From an uncultured Roseibium sp. (GTDB lineage Bacteria > Pseudomonadota > Alphaproteobacteria > Rhizobiales > Stappiaceae): a stretch of DNA of 64,000 nt. The notes beneath the pieces were generated by a model that worked only from the letters and a program-made list of their open reading frames with translations, searched no databases and was not told the origin of the DNA. A program made the position numbers and the translations under genes. The stretch spans positions 868,001-932,000 of the forward strand of contig NZ_OY780958.1 in NCBI RefSeq assembly GCF_963675985.1, read 5' to 3'. Positions 33,938 to 41,820 of the stretch are shown piece after piece. Each line of letters opens with the position of its first letter. The stretch's first letter is position 1.

Positions 33938-34711
33938 TTAGTTGCCTGCCATCGAGGTGGCTTTCACCCACATCAGGGCGCCGAGTTCGACCGGCACGTC
34001 CTTGCCTTCCGGCGAGGTCATGGTCTCGTCACCTTCGATAAGGGCGGCAAATCCCCACCAGCCGGCGCGCGGCATGGCATAGGTGAAGGTGCCGTTGGCA
34101 TCGGCCTTGATCACCTGGGTGATGAATGCGTCGTTGGGGGCCTCCACCGAGCCGTCATTGATGAATTCCACCTCGATTTCGGCAAAGGGCGCCGGTTTGC
34201 CGTCCTTCAGCACGACACCGGAAAAGACATTGCCGGCCCAGATCCCGGTTGGCTGGGTCAGCGGCTGGATTTCCACCGGCAGCCCGACCAGTTCGTCCCA
34301 GCCTTCGCCGGAAGCGTAACTGTCGACCACTACCTTGGAATAATGGATGATGTATTTGCCTTCCGCCGGTTCCCAGTAAGGCTGCGGCTCGACGAAAAAG
34401 ATCGATGCGCCCGGCTCGGCCAGCTCGTAGTCCATGGTCCATGCGCTCTTGCCGTCAATCGGGCTTTCGATGAGGTCCGGTAGCAGGTCGACGGTCTTGC
34501 CGCCGCTCAGGACGCCCATCTGCGCCGGTTTCTTCATCTCCATCACCGGGCCGCCCTCGAACGGATGGGTGAAAACGAGATCGAGCTTGACCTTTCCGCC
34601 TTCCGGCAGCACGTCCGCCGACGGGATAATCTCCTGGAAATGCGCCATGGCCGGCGAGGCGAGGGCGGTGAGACATGCAACGACGGCAGCGGGCAGGCGG
34701 ACGGAACGCAT
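33938..34711 (-). CDS. nikK: NikK-like periplasmic DUF4198 protein
   Basis: The protein has 257 residues. A signal peptide (MRSVRLPAAVVACLTALASP, cleavage near AMA-HF) gives a mature protein starting with His, as in NikK-type proteins. The body is beta-rich with GVVLKDGKPAPFAEIEVEF and GTFTYAMPRAGWWGFAAL, matching DUF4198. It is presumed to capture or present Ni(II) in the periplasm. It is the first gene of the operon, directly downstream of the NikR-type operator. Confidence 0.8.
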   Translation of the reverse strand: MRSVRLPAAVVACLTALASPAMAHFQEIIPSADVLPEGGKVKLDLVFTHPFEGGPVMEMKKPAQMGVLSGGKTVDLLPDLIESPIDGKSAWTMDYELAEPGASIFFVEPQPYWEPAEGKYIIHYSKVVVDSYASGEGWDELVGLPVEIQPLTQPTGIWAGNVFSGVVLKDGKPAPFAEIEVEFINDGSVEAPNDAFITQVIKADANGTFTYAMPRAGWWGFAALIEGDETMTSPEGKDVPVELGALMWVKATSMAGN

Positions 34712-34726
34712 GGGAGACTCCTCTTG

Positions 34727-34754
34727 GTATGAATTTCAATATAAAAAATCATAC
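34727..34754. promoter_or_regulatory. NikR operator
   Basis: GTATGA (34727-34732) and TCATAC (34749-34754) are separated by exactly 16 bases. This is the E. coli NikR operator layout (GTATGA-N16-TCATAC). It sits between the divergent nikK (start 34711) and nikR (start 34845), 15 bases above the nikK start codon. Confidence 0.9.
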
Positions 34755-34844
34755 TCAATATTGCGGCGCAACCGGAAAATCGAATTCATTCCACTTTTCA
34801 ATCGGGTACCCCGAGGCTACCTTGTCGGCAGGTCAGGAGGACGC

Positions 34845-35318
34845 ATGCAACGGATCACGATCACGATCGACGACGAGCTCGCCGCCGAACTCGATGCTCA
34901 CATGTCCACCATCGGTGCATCGGGCCGGTCGGAGGCGATCCGCGACCTGGTGCGGCGCGGTCTCGCGACCATTCCGCAGGAAACGGAAGACGCCGGTTGT
35001 TTCGGCGTCATCAGCTGTGCCATCGACCAGTCGGTGCGAAATCTCGCCGCCCGGGTGCCGCAAAGCCGGCTCGACCGGCACGACCAGACGATCGCGGCTC
35101 TTTCCGTTCCGATCGATCATTCCACGTCCGTCGACGTCACAGTGATGCGCGGGCGGGTGTCGGATGTGACCTCCTTTGCTGAGGCTCTGTTCCTGGAGCG
35201 CGGCGTGATGCACGGCACGCTCGGGCTGATCCCGGTGGCCGAGGACAAGGTCACCCACGTCCACAACGAGGGGTCGCCCCATGAACACACCCACCTGAAG
35301 GTGCGCAGCAGTTTCTGA
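34845..35318 (+). CDS. nikR: NikR-like ribbon-helix-helix regulator lacking canonical Ni ligands
   Basis: The protein has 157 residues from the ATG at 34845, preceded by TCAGGAGG. Residues 1-45 form the ribbon-helix-helix (QRITITIDDELAAELDAHM, RSEAIRDLVRRG). Residues 50-130 form the ACT-like tetramerisation domain (GVISCAIDQ, VTVMRGRVSDV, LERGVMHGTLGLIP). Numbering coincides with E. coli NikR, and the four high-affinity ligands His76, His87, His89 and Cys95 are Leu, Ser, Pro and Ser here. A C-terminal tail adds five histidines (H138, H140, H146, H148, H150). It probably represses nikKMLQO through the adjacent operator, but its metal sensing must differ. Confidence 0.85.
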   Translation: MQRITITIDDELAAELDAHMSTIGASGRSEAIRDLVRRGLATIPQETEDAGCFGVISCAIDQSVRNLAARVPQSRLDRHDQTIAALSVPIDHSTSVDVTVMRGRVSDVTSFAEALFLERGVMHGTLGLIPVAEDKVTHVHNEGSPHEHTHLKVRSSF

Positions 35319-35469
35319 GGCCGAGGCTCGTTCGGTTCGATTGACCGCGTCCCGAAACGCTGTCACCGTCTTTGTGTTGCGATCACTATCCGACCGGTTC
35401 GTTCCGCCAACCTCGAATCGGCGAAAGCGATAATCCAGTTCGCCGAGGTTCCGACCGGAGCTGCATCAG

Positions 35470-36795
35470 ATGACCTTGGGAAAGGAGGCCAGCATCGATA
35501 TTCAATCCGTCTCCGAGCGCGCTGCCACCATTGCAAATGCATTGGCAAATGCGACCGGAACGACCCATTTCGTGCCGGCAGAAGGCGGCTATCTTGAACT
35601 GTCGGAGATCGACCTGCCGAATACGGCTCTCGTCTATCGCGTGGACAACGGCCGTATCATGTCGGAACTTGCCGACTATGCCGACCGTCACGGCATGTCC
35701 CTTGGCGACTTGAAGAACCGCCACGAAACGCCGGACGTGCAAGCGGTCCTGCACGGACTTTTGCTCGGCAAGGCACAGGATCCCTCCGGCCCGATTTACG
35801 ACGAACTCGAAAAGCACCGCCGCCAGACGGAACCGTTGCTCATCCAAAGCGATGGAACCGTCTTGAACGGCAATCGGCGTCTGGCGACGATGCGTACACT
35901 CCTGGCCCAGGATGCGAAGCGCTACGCAGGGTTCGAGACTGTACGAGCTGCGGTATTGCCTGCGGGTTTGGGGAAAAACGAACTCGAGTTCATCGAAGCC
36001 GCGTTGCAGATGGCCCCGGATCTCAAGCTCGACTACAGCTGGATCAATCGGCGGCTGAAATTGCGTCAGCATGTCGAAGACATGGATACAAAGTCGATCG
36101 TCGCCGCCTACCGTTTCAAAGATGCCGGTGCCATCGATGAGGAATTGGCCGAACTGGCGCTTGTGGAAGACTATCTTCGGTGGATCCAAAAGCCGCGGCA
36201 CTACAGCCTTGTCGAGAGCCACGAAGAGGCTTTTTTCCTGCTTCGGGGGCACCTCCAGGGCCAAAAGAACAAGGTTCTCGCAGATCTATGGCGCATCGTC
36301 GGTTTTGCGATGATCCTGTGCGAGGATGTCCTGGATAAACCGATCGCCCATTATTATCCGTTCACCGATCCGGTGCCTTCGCTTTTGCCGCAGTGGGTGA
36401 TGCGGACTTTCGCGGAAGATCGAGGTCTGACGGACCATCAACAGCCCGGCGAGAACCGACCGGTGGACAAGGCGCTTGCCGGCCGGCTGCGCCCCTTGAT
36501 CGACGATTACCGTCACGCCGAAAGCACAACGTGTGCGGTGGTTGCCATGTCGGACATGCTGAAGGGCGACGAAGGACGGCTGATCGGCAGTACGCGTGTT
36601 CTGCAGCATTTGCGCAAGGCGCGACGCATCCTGGACGACCTGCCTGTCGCCGATCTTGCCCCGGGGCAGCTTCGCCAGATCCGCTCAGAGGCCGCCGCGC
36701 TGGAGGCGGCTTTGCGGGACATTAGTGAGGGGTATCGGCCGCGAAAGCGACCGCTGCGGCGGGCCTGGGCAGCGCTGAAGAACTTCCTGCCTTAG
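35470..36795 (+). CDS. Orphan ParB/sulfiredoxin-fold-like protein of unknown function
   Basis: The protein has 441 residues. The segment EPLLIQSDGTVLNGNRRLATMRTL (residues 121-144, GNRR at 134-137) resembles the catalytic/nucleotide-binding loop of ParB N-terminal domains, in which GxRR contacts CTP. Residues 150-330 are helical and may hold a DNA-binding region (LDYSWINRRLKLRQHV). The C-terminus is basic (PRKRPLRRAWAALKN). There is no parA neighbour, so it is not an ordinary partition gene. The distribution of these proteins suggests accessory or regulatory roles, but I cannot assign one. Confidence 0.6.
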   Translation: MTLGKEASIDIQSVSERAATIANALANATGTTHFVPAEGGYLELSEIDLPNTALVYRVDNGRIMSELADYADRHGMSLGDLKNRHETPDVQAVLHGLLLGKAQDPSGPIYDELEKHRRQTEPLLIQSDGTVLNGNRRLATMRTLLAQDAKRYAGFETVRAAVLPAGLGKNELEFIEAALQMAPDLKLDYSWINRRLKLRQHVEDMDTKSIVAAYRFKDAGAIDEELAELALVEDYLRWIQKPRHYSLVESHEEAFFLLRGHLQGQKNKVLADLWRIVGFAMILCEDVLDKPIAHYYPFTDPVPSLLPQWVMRTFAEDRGLTDHQQPGENRPVDKALAGRLRPLIDDYRHAESTTCAVVAMSDMLKGDEGRLIGSTRVLQHLRKARRILDDLPVADLAPGQLRQIRSEAAALEAALRDISEGYRPRKRPLRRAWAALKNFLP

Positions 36796-36883
36796 GTGAT
36801 TTGCGTCTCCGATGCGGCTCAGTTCGCGCCGCCGGACATGGAGAAACACCGCGCGGAGCCCGGTTCAGCCTTCGCCTGATCCC

Positions 36884-37483
36884 TCAATCCGTCGATTGCT
36901 GTCCTTGCTCCATCAGCTTCGCAGTAACGAGTGCCTTTGCCGCGCGGCCTGCTTCCTCGGCATAAGCCGGATCACGATGGACAAGCATGGTCGAGAAAGC
37001 GCCGTCCATGAGCAGAACGACCTGTCGGGCAAGGCCTTCCGGATGGCTGATGTCCACGTCCGCGAATTGACCGGCAAGCCAGCTTTCGAACCGCTTCTTG
37101 TGATCCGCGCCGATTTTCATGGCCGGGTGGCCGGGCAGATTGGCGAGCTCCCCGGCCGTGCGCAGGAAACCGCAGCCTTTCCATTTGGGATGGCGTGCCG
37201 ACTGAGCGACGTGCAGGAAAATCGCTTCGGTTTTGTCTGCCGCGCTTCCAGCGGCAGACCCGAACCATTTTTCGTAGAGCTTCAGGTTCGGCTGGTCCCG
37301 GGATGCCAGATACTCGGCGACGAGGTCGTCCTTGCTCTTGAAATGATAGTAGAGCGTGTTCTTGGTGACACCAGCCTTTGCGGCAATCGCATCCACGCTG
37401 ACGGCGCGAATTCCCTCGCCATAGAAGAGCCGGCTCGCGGCATCGACTATCTTCTCCCGGGCGGGCTTTTTGGTAACGGCCAT
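36884..37483 (-). CDS. TetR family regulator
   Basis: The protein has 199 residues from the ATG at 37483. The HTH (about 10-55) reads IVDAASRLFYGEGIRAVSVDAIAAKAGVTKNTLYYHFKSKDDLV. The C-terminal domain with WKGCGFLRTAGELA fits the TetR_C family seen near short-chain acyl or xenobiotic genes. It is divergent from the enoyl-CoA hydratase gene, with 92 bases between starts. Confidence 0.88.
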   Translation of the reverse strand: MAVTKKPAREKIVDAASRLFYGEGIRAVSVDAIAAKAGVTKNTLYYHFKSKDDLVAEYLASRDQPNLKLYEKWFGSAAGSAADKTEAIFLHVAQSARHPKWKGCGFLRTAGELANLPGHPAMKIGADHKKRFESWLAGQFADVDISHPEGLARQVVLLMDGAFSTMLVHRDPAYAEEAGRAAKALVTAKLMEQGQQSTD

Positions 37484-37507
37484 GGGTCCAGCATCCACCT
37501 ATGTATA

Positions 37508-37566
37508 CTAACCAGTCAGTTTGGCTGGATCCTGTCTTGGGCTAGCTTTCCTGTCAACCAGACAGG
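37508..37566. promoter_or_regulatory. TetR-type dyad and a hairpin overlapping the ribosome site
   Basis: CTAACCAGTCAGTTTGG at 37508-37524 is an imperfect dyad of TetR operator size. CCTGTC-AACCA-GACAGG at 37550-37566 is a perfect 6-bp inverted repeat whose right arm overlaps the AGGAG ribosome site of the enoyl-CoA hydratase gene. The second could mask translation or be a second operator. Confidence 0.35.
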
Positions 37567-37575
37567 AGACCCAAG

Positions 37576-38367
37576 ATGAAAGACAACGTATTGATCGAGC
37601 GAAACGGACGGATTGCGCTTCTCACACTCAACCGGCCCGAGAAACTCAACGCCCTCGACTACGCAACGAACGACCGGTTGCTGGAGCTGCTGGACGAAAT
37701 CGAGGCAGACGACGGAATTGGCGCTGTCGTACTGACGGGAACTGGTGGCCGTGCGTTTTCGGCTGGCGGCGATATCCATGAATTCACGCAGAGCATCAAA
37801 CGGGGAACGGACGAAGCGGTGCGTGACTTCTGTCGCCGCGGGCAGCGGATGACCGCGCGGATCGAAGCCTTCGGGAAGCCGGTCATCGTGGCCGTCAATG
37901 GCATCGCCTTTGGAGGAGGGTGCGAGATCACCGAGGCGGCGCATCTGGCGGTGGCGTCCGAAAACGCGATTTTCGCCAAACCGGAGATCAACATCGGAAT
38001 TCCGCCGACTTTTGGCGGGACGCAACGCCTGCCTCGCCTGGCGGGCCGAAAGCGCGCGCTGGAGCTGTTGTTGACGGGCGACACATTCGGCCCCGAACGT
38101 GCCTACGAATTGGGATTGGTGAACAAGGTCGTCCCGAGCGACCAGCTTATACCGGCGGCCTTCGAACTGGCGGACCGTATCCTTCGCCACTCTCCGCTGG
38201 CAGCGGCCCGTATCATCTCGGCCGTCACGCGCGGCATCAACACCACAATCGAAGAGGGCTTGCTGATCGAGCGGGAGCAGTTTGCCCGTATGTGCGCAAC
38301 ACATGACGTGCGCGAGGGGCTCGACGCATGGATTGCGCGGCGCAGGCCGGTCTACGAGGGGATCTAG
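37576..38367 (+). CDS. Enoyl-CoA hydratase/isomerase family protein
   Basis: The protein has 263 residues with the ribosome site CAGGAGA just upstream. Crotonase fold motifs are visible: ALLTLNRPEKLNALD (read as IALLTLNRPEKLNAL), GTGGRAFSAGGDIHEF forming the first oxyanion strand, then NGIAFGGGCEITEAAHLAVAS with the second oxyanion Gly, and KPEINIGIPPTFGGTQRLPR with the catalytic-region Glu. It is divergent from, and probably controlled by, the TetR gene. Confidence 0.9.
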   Translation: MKDNVLIERNGRIALLTLNRPEKLNALDYATNDRLLELLDEIEADDGIGAVVLTGTGGRAFSAGGDIHEFTQSIKRGTDEAVRDFCRRGQRMTARIEAFGKPVIVAVNGIAFGGGCEITEAAHLAVASENAIFAKPEINIGIPPTFGGTQRLPRLAGRKRALELLLTGDTFGPERAYELGLVNKVVPSDQLIPAAFELADRILRHSPLAAARIISAVTRGINTTIEEGLLIEREQFARMCATHDVREGLDAWIARRRPVYEGI

Positions 38368-38717
38368 ACAATGCCCGCATTGTAGCCATTCGTGCATGCG
38401 GCAGGAAAGGTCCGCGTCTTGCCCCTCTTCCCTTACCGCTTCCAGAACGATCGCAGCAGCATGACGTAGAATGTCAGCAATTCCAGGCGGTCGAATGTCA
38501 TGATTGTATGTCGGAATGCGGGCAGCACCCCTTGCGCTGTCGGACAGCATGTCGTTGGACCTGAATAGAGGAAAATGACAGGAGCTGCAATCCAAGGCAA
38601 AATCGGAAAACGCTCTAACCGGGAAACACTTCGGGGGGGCCTGTCGTGGCATGGCCGGGGCAGGAGAGATCCGGGTGAAGAACCGGCAGTCTATTTTGAT
38701 AAGGAACGGAGCGCGCG
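38368..38717. other. 350-base gap, no gene seen
   Basis: No frame here shows coding character. The right end should hold the promoter of the GNAT gene. I see no strong hairpin or repeat. Confidence 0.5.
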
Positions 38718-39197
38718 ATGATCAGCATTAGACCGGCGAAGCCGGACGAAGTCGACAGGCTCGCCGAAATCGGTATGGCGGCATGGCGAAAAGGCATCAT
38801 GCCTTTGGTCGATCCGGCGGTGGCGCGCCGTATCTTGGGCGCAAATCCCTTTGTTCCATTCCTGCACGACCAGGGCAAAAACGTTCTGGTTGCGACATAT
38901 GGCGATACACCTGCCGGAATTGGTGCATCGGAGAACCTGGACAATCACATCAGTGACATATGGGTCTCGCCGGCATTCGAAGGAAAAGGCGTGGGGTCTG
39001 CGTTGATTGGGGCCGCTGAGCAGGCGATCAGGGGGCGCGGCTATTTGGAAGCCTCTATTCATGTTGCGGCAGACAATAAACGCGCCCTCGGTCTCTACAC
39101 GCATCTCGGTTTTGCCGAACAATGGCGGCGGCAGGAATTCGATCCGATCCTGAATACCGCACTTGCCAAGGTGAGGCTGATAAAGCGGCTGGGGTAA
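38718..39197 (+). CDS. GNAT family N-acetyltransferase
   Basis: The protein has 159 residues. The GNAT core is clear: ISDIWVSPAFEGKGVGSALIGAAEQAIRGRG provides the V-x-P-x-F-x-G-x-G-V-G acetyl-CoA loop, and ASIHVAADNKRALGLYTHLGF provides the closing strand and helix. The N-terminus (ISIRPAKPDEVDRLAEIG) is also standard. The acceptor is unknown, and the gene appears isolated. Confidence 0.9.
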   Translation: MISIRPAKPDEVDRLAEIGMAAWRKGIMPLVDPAVARRILGANPFVPFLHDQGKNVLVATYGDTPAGIGASENLDNHISDIWVSPAFEGKGVGSALIGAAEQAIRGRGYLEASIHVAADNKRALGLYTHLGFAEQWRRQEFDPILNTALAKVRLIKRLG

Positions 39198-39305
39198 ACC
39201 TCCCGGCCTCGCCAATGCTGAAGAGCGCCCGTATACCGGAAACTTGTCTTCTTTTGCCAGATATGTCCGGGTCAGGATGCCCAATTGGCCGGTTTTCATT
39301 GATTG

Positions 39306-39315
39306 ATTGATCAAT
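39306..39315. promoter_or_regulatory. Small palindrome in the 342-base gap before the binding-protein gene
   Basis: ATTGATCAAT is a perfect 10-bp palindrome, extended imperfectly on both sides, in an AT-rich stretch upstream of the peptide-binding protein gene. Nothing else recognisable lies between 39198 and 39539. The open frame that extends the binding-protein gene upstream to 39303 has no family similarity. Confidence 0.25.
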
Positions 39316-39539
39316 TAACCGAGAGCATGTTATTGGTATCTCCAGGCAGGGATGTTGAGCGCCCATCGTTCACCCAGGCTGGACCAGATCCGTCAGAAAA
39401 CAAGAATGCGGTTGATCTGAGAAGCCTGGAGCCGACCGTCGCGGATGCGGCGGCGTCGCAGAACCGCGATCCATCCCTTATACCGTTTATTGCCAGAGCC
39501 CGCTCCCGCAGGGTTTATAGGCCAGAACAGGAGGATAAA

Positions 39540-41114
39540 ATGCAAGATTTTCGTCATTCTCTTACTGGGTTCGGGGTTTCACGCCGCCGCGTTCTGCAGG
39601 GCGCGACCGCCCTGGGGGCAGCGGCGCTGGTCGGTCCGTTGGGAGCCCGAAATGCCTTTGCCCAGCCGAAGAAGGGCGGAACCCTGAAGATCGGCATGGC
39701 GCACGGCAAAACCAATGACACTTACAATCCGGGAACCTGGGACAACGCGTACGCCCAGGTGTTCGCCACGGCTCGCAACGGCTACCTGGTCGAAGTTGCC
39801 GCCGACGGTTCGCTGGTCGGCGAAGTTGCGGAAAGCTGGGAAGCAACGCCTGACGCCAAGGTCTGGACGTTCAAGATCCGCGACGGCGTCGAATTTCATG
39901 ATGGCCGCACGGTTACGCCGGAAGACGTGATCGCGTCGATCGATTTTCATCGTGGTGAGAAGAGCTCGTCGGCCGCCAAGCCGTTCGTCGAACCGATTAC
40001 AGACATGAAGGTCGACGGAAAAAATGTCGTTATCACGCTGGAAGCGGGCAATGCCGATTTCCCCTTCATCGCCAGCGACTATCACCTGGCGATCCTCCCC
40101 TCGAAGGACGGCAAGATCGATCCCAAGAGTGCGATCGGCTGCGGGCCCTACAAGGTGACCAACTACGAGCCCGGCATCATCGCGGAGATGGTGCGGCACC
40201 CCAACTACTGGAAGACCGACCGGGCGCATTTCGACGGCGTGCAGATGCTGTCCATTCTCGATCCGGCCGCGCGCCAGTCGGCTTTGATGACCGGCAATGT
40301 GGATGTGATCGACCAGGTGGACCTCAAGACCGCAGGCCTGATGGCCCGCGCGCCGAACGTCAAAATTCTGAAGACGACGGGGACCCAGCACTACACTTTT
40401 GCAATGGACACGCGTGCTGCGCCGTTCAACGACAACAATGTTCGCCGCGCGCTGAAATACGGGGTCAACCGACAGGAACTTGTCGACAAGATCCTGTTCG
40501 GCTACGGCGAGGTCGGCAACGACCATCCGATCGGCCGGTCCAACCGCTACTATGCGGCCGATCTGGAGCAGACCAGCTACGATCCGGACAAGGCGAAATA
40601 CTATCTGAAGCAAGCGGGGCTGGACTCGCTTGATGTGTCCCTGTCGGCTGCCGATGCGGCCTTTAGCGGCGCGGTCGATGCGGCGGTTCTGTATTCCAAC
40701 AGCGCCAAGGAAGCCGGTATCAACATCAAACCGGTGCGCGAGCCGAATGACGGCTATTGGTCGGACGTGTGGATGAAGAAGCCGTTCTGCGCGGTCTACT
40801 GGGGCGGCCGGCCGACGGAAGACTGGATGTTCACCGTCGCCTATGCCAAGGGCGCGGCCTGGAACGACACATTCTGGGACAACGAGCGGTTCAACGAACT
40901 TCTCGTCGAAGCCCGCTCCGAACTTGACGAAGACAAGCGCCGGGCAATGTATCGCGAGATGCAGGAGCTCGTTCGCACCGATGGCGGTACGGTGATCCCG
41001 ATGTTCGCCAGCTACGTGATGGCCCATTCCAACAAGATCGCGCACCCGGAAACCGTCGGCGCGAACTGGACCCTGGATGGGTTCCGGGCACTCGAACGTT
41101 GGTGGTTCGCCTGA
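39540..41114 (+). CDS. Tat-exported peptide/nickel-type ABC substrate-binding protein, orphan
   Basis: The protein has 524 residues from the ATG at 39540, with CAGGAGG upstream. A twin-arginine signal (SRRRVLQGATALGAAAL, residues 14-30) leads to cleavage near AFAQPKKGG. SBP family 5 features follow: GTLKIGMAHG, LAESW-type AESWEATPDAKVWTFKIRDGVEFHDG, GCGPYKVTNYEPG and NNVRRALKYGVNRQEL. No permease or ATPase gene is adjacent, and a terminator follows. It presumably serves a transporter encoded elsewhere. Confidence 0.9.
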   Translation: MQDFRHSLTGFGVSRRRVLQGATALGAAALVGPLGARNAFAQPKKGGTLKIGMAHGKTNDTYNPGTWDNAYAQVFATARNGYLVEVAADGSLVGEVAESWEATPDAKVWTFKIRDGVEFHDGRTVTPEDVIASIDFHRGEKSSSAAKPFVEPITDMKVDGKNVVITLEAGNADFPFIASDYHLAILPSKDGKIDPKSAIGCGPYKVTNYEPGIIAEMVRHPNYWKTDRAHFDGVQMLSILDPAARQSALMTGNVDVIDQVDLKTAGLMARAPNVKILKTTGTQHYTFAMDTRAAPFNDNNVRRALKYGVNRQELVDKILFGYGEVGNDHPIGRSNRYYAADLEQTSYDPDKAKYYLKQAGLDSLDVSLSAADAAFSGAVDAAVLYSNSAKEAGINIKPVREPNDGYWSDVWMKKPFCAVYWGGRPTEDWMFTVAYAKGAAWNDTFWDNERFNELLVEARSELDEDKRRAMYREMQELVRTDGGTVIPMFASYVMAHSNKIAHPETVGANWTLDGFRALERWWFA

Positions 41115-41144
41115 TAATCAGCAGACTGCTGATGGCTTGAGAGG

Positions 41145-41178
41145 GGCTGCAGGATTCCGATCCTGCAGCCTTTTTTGT
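41145..41178 (+). terminator. Rho-independent terminator after the binding-protein gene
   Basis: GGCTGCAGGA (41145-41154) and TCCTGCAGCC (41161-41170) form a perfect 10-bp stem with a 6-nt loop, followed by six T. It directly abuts the stop of the convergent DUF1826 gene and may act on both strands. Confidence 0.9.
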
Positions 41179-41820
41179 TCAGTCCGCGATGTCGATCACC
41201 AGAAGCAGGCGCGGTCTGCTTCCATGCGTCATCGGCGGAGAGCGATGCAGCAGGCCGCAACGCTCTTCGGAAGGCCATCGCTCGCCGCGGATAAGGGCGG
41301 CGTCGCCCGTGTGCATCTGCCTGATGCGCTGCGGGTCGTTCTGGTAGGGGTCGGGCACATACTGGGTGCCCGACCCCCTGTAGGTGCAAATGAGGCGCGC
41401 AGGGACGTTGTCGCGATGGAACTTCGGGCACATCGCTTCGTCGGTGACATCCAGTCTGATCCGGGCATAGTCCGTTCCCATGATCCTGCAGTATTGGACT
41501 GTCAGGGCGCTTACATCGCGGGCAAACCTGTCCAGTTCCGGACCTTGAGGCGTTTTCGCGATTCCGCAGGCGATCAAAACCGCGGTTTCGGCCTTGTGAA
41601 CCGGTACCAGGGTTCTGAGCCTGGGGAGCTGGGTATCGTCCAGTCCGTCGATCCAGTTTTGAAAGGTGGGATGCATAGGCCGCCGCCAGATGGCAGCGGC
41701 CACGCCCGGACCGCGGATATCGTTCAGGATGTCCGGATCGCGCCCGATCAGAACGTCGGAAGCAGTCGGTTTCGGCGCAACCGGTTGCCGGATGGGAGAG
41801 GTGCGCTCGGGAAGGCTCAT
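41179..41820 (-). CDS. DUF1826 family protein
   Basis: The protein has 213 residues and overlaps the COG0523 stop by ATGA. Conserved His and Cys residues are present (MCPKFHRDNVPARLICTYRG, HRSPPMTHGSRPRLLLVIDI). The HRD/HRS pattern resembles metal-dependent enzymes of the 2-oxoglutarate or succinyl-arginine hydroxylase kind, but no function is established. DUF1826 genes are repeatedly found next to COG0523 GTPases in zinc-starvation regulons. Confidence 0.8.
   Translation of the reverse strand: MSLPERTSPIRQPVAPKPTASDVLIGRDPDILNDIRGPGVAAAIWRRPMHPTFQNWIDGLDDTQLPRLRTLVPVHKAETAVLIACGIAKTPQGPELDRFARDVSALTVQYCRIMGTDYARIRLDVTDEAMCPKFHRDNVPARLICTYRGSGTQYVPDPYQNDPQRIRQMHTGDAALIRGERWPSEERCGLLHRSPPMTHGSRPRLLLVIDIAD

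Noticed and set aside
39303..39539. 79-residue upstream extension of the Tat-exported binding protein
   Set aside because: A strong ribosome site and the twin-arginine signal fix the start at 39540. The extension would bury the signal peptide.
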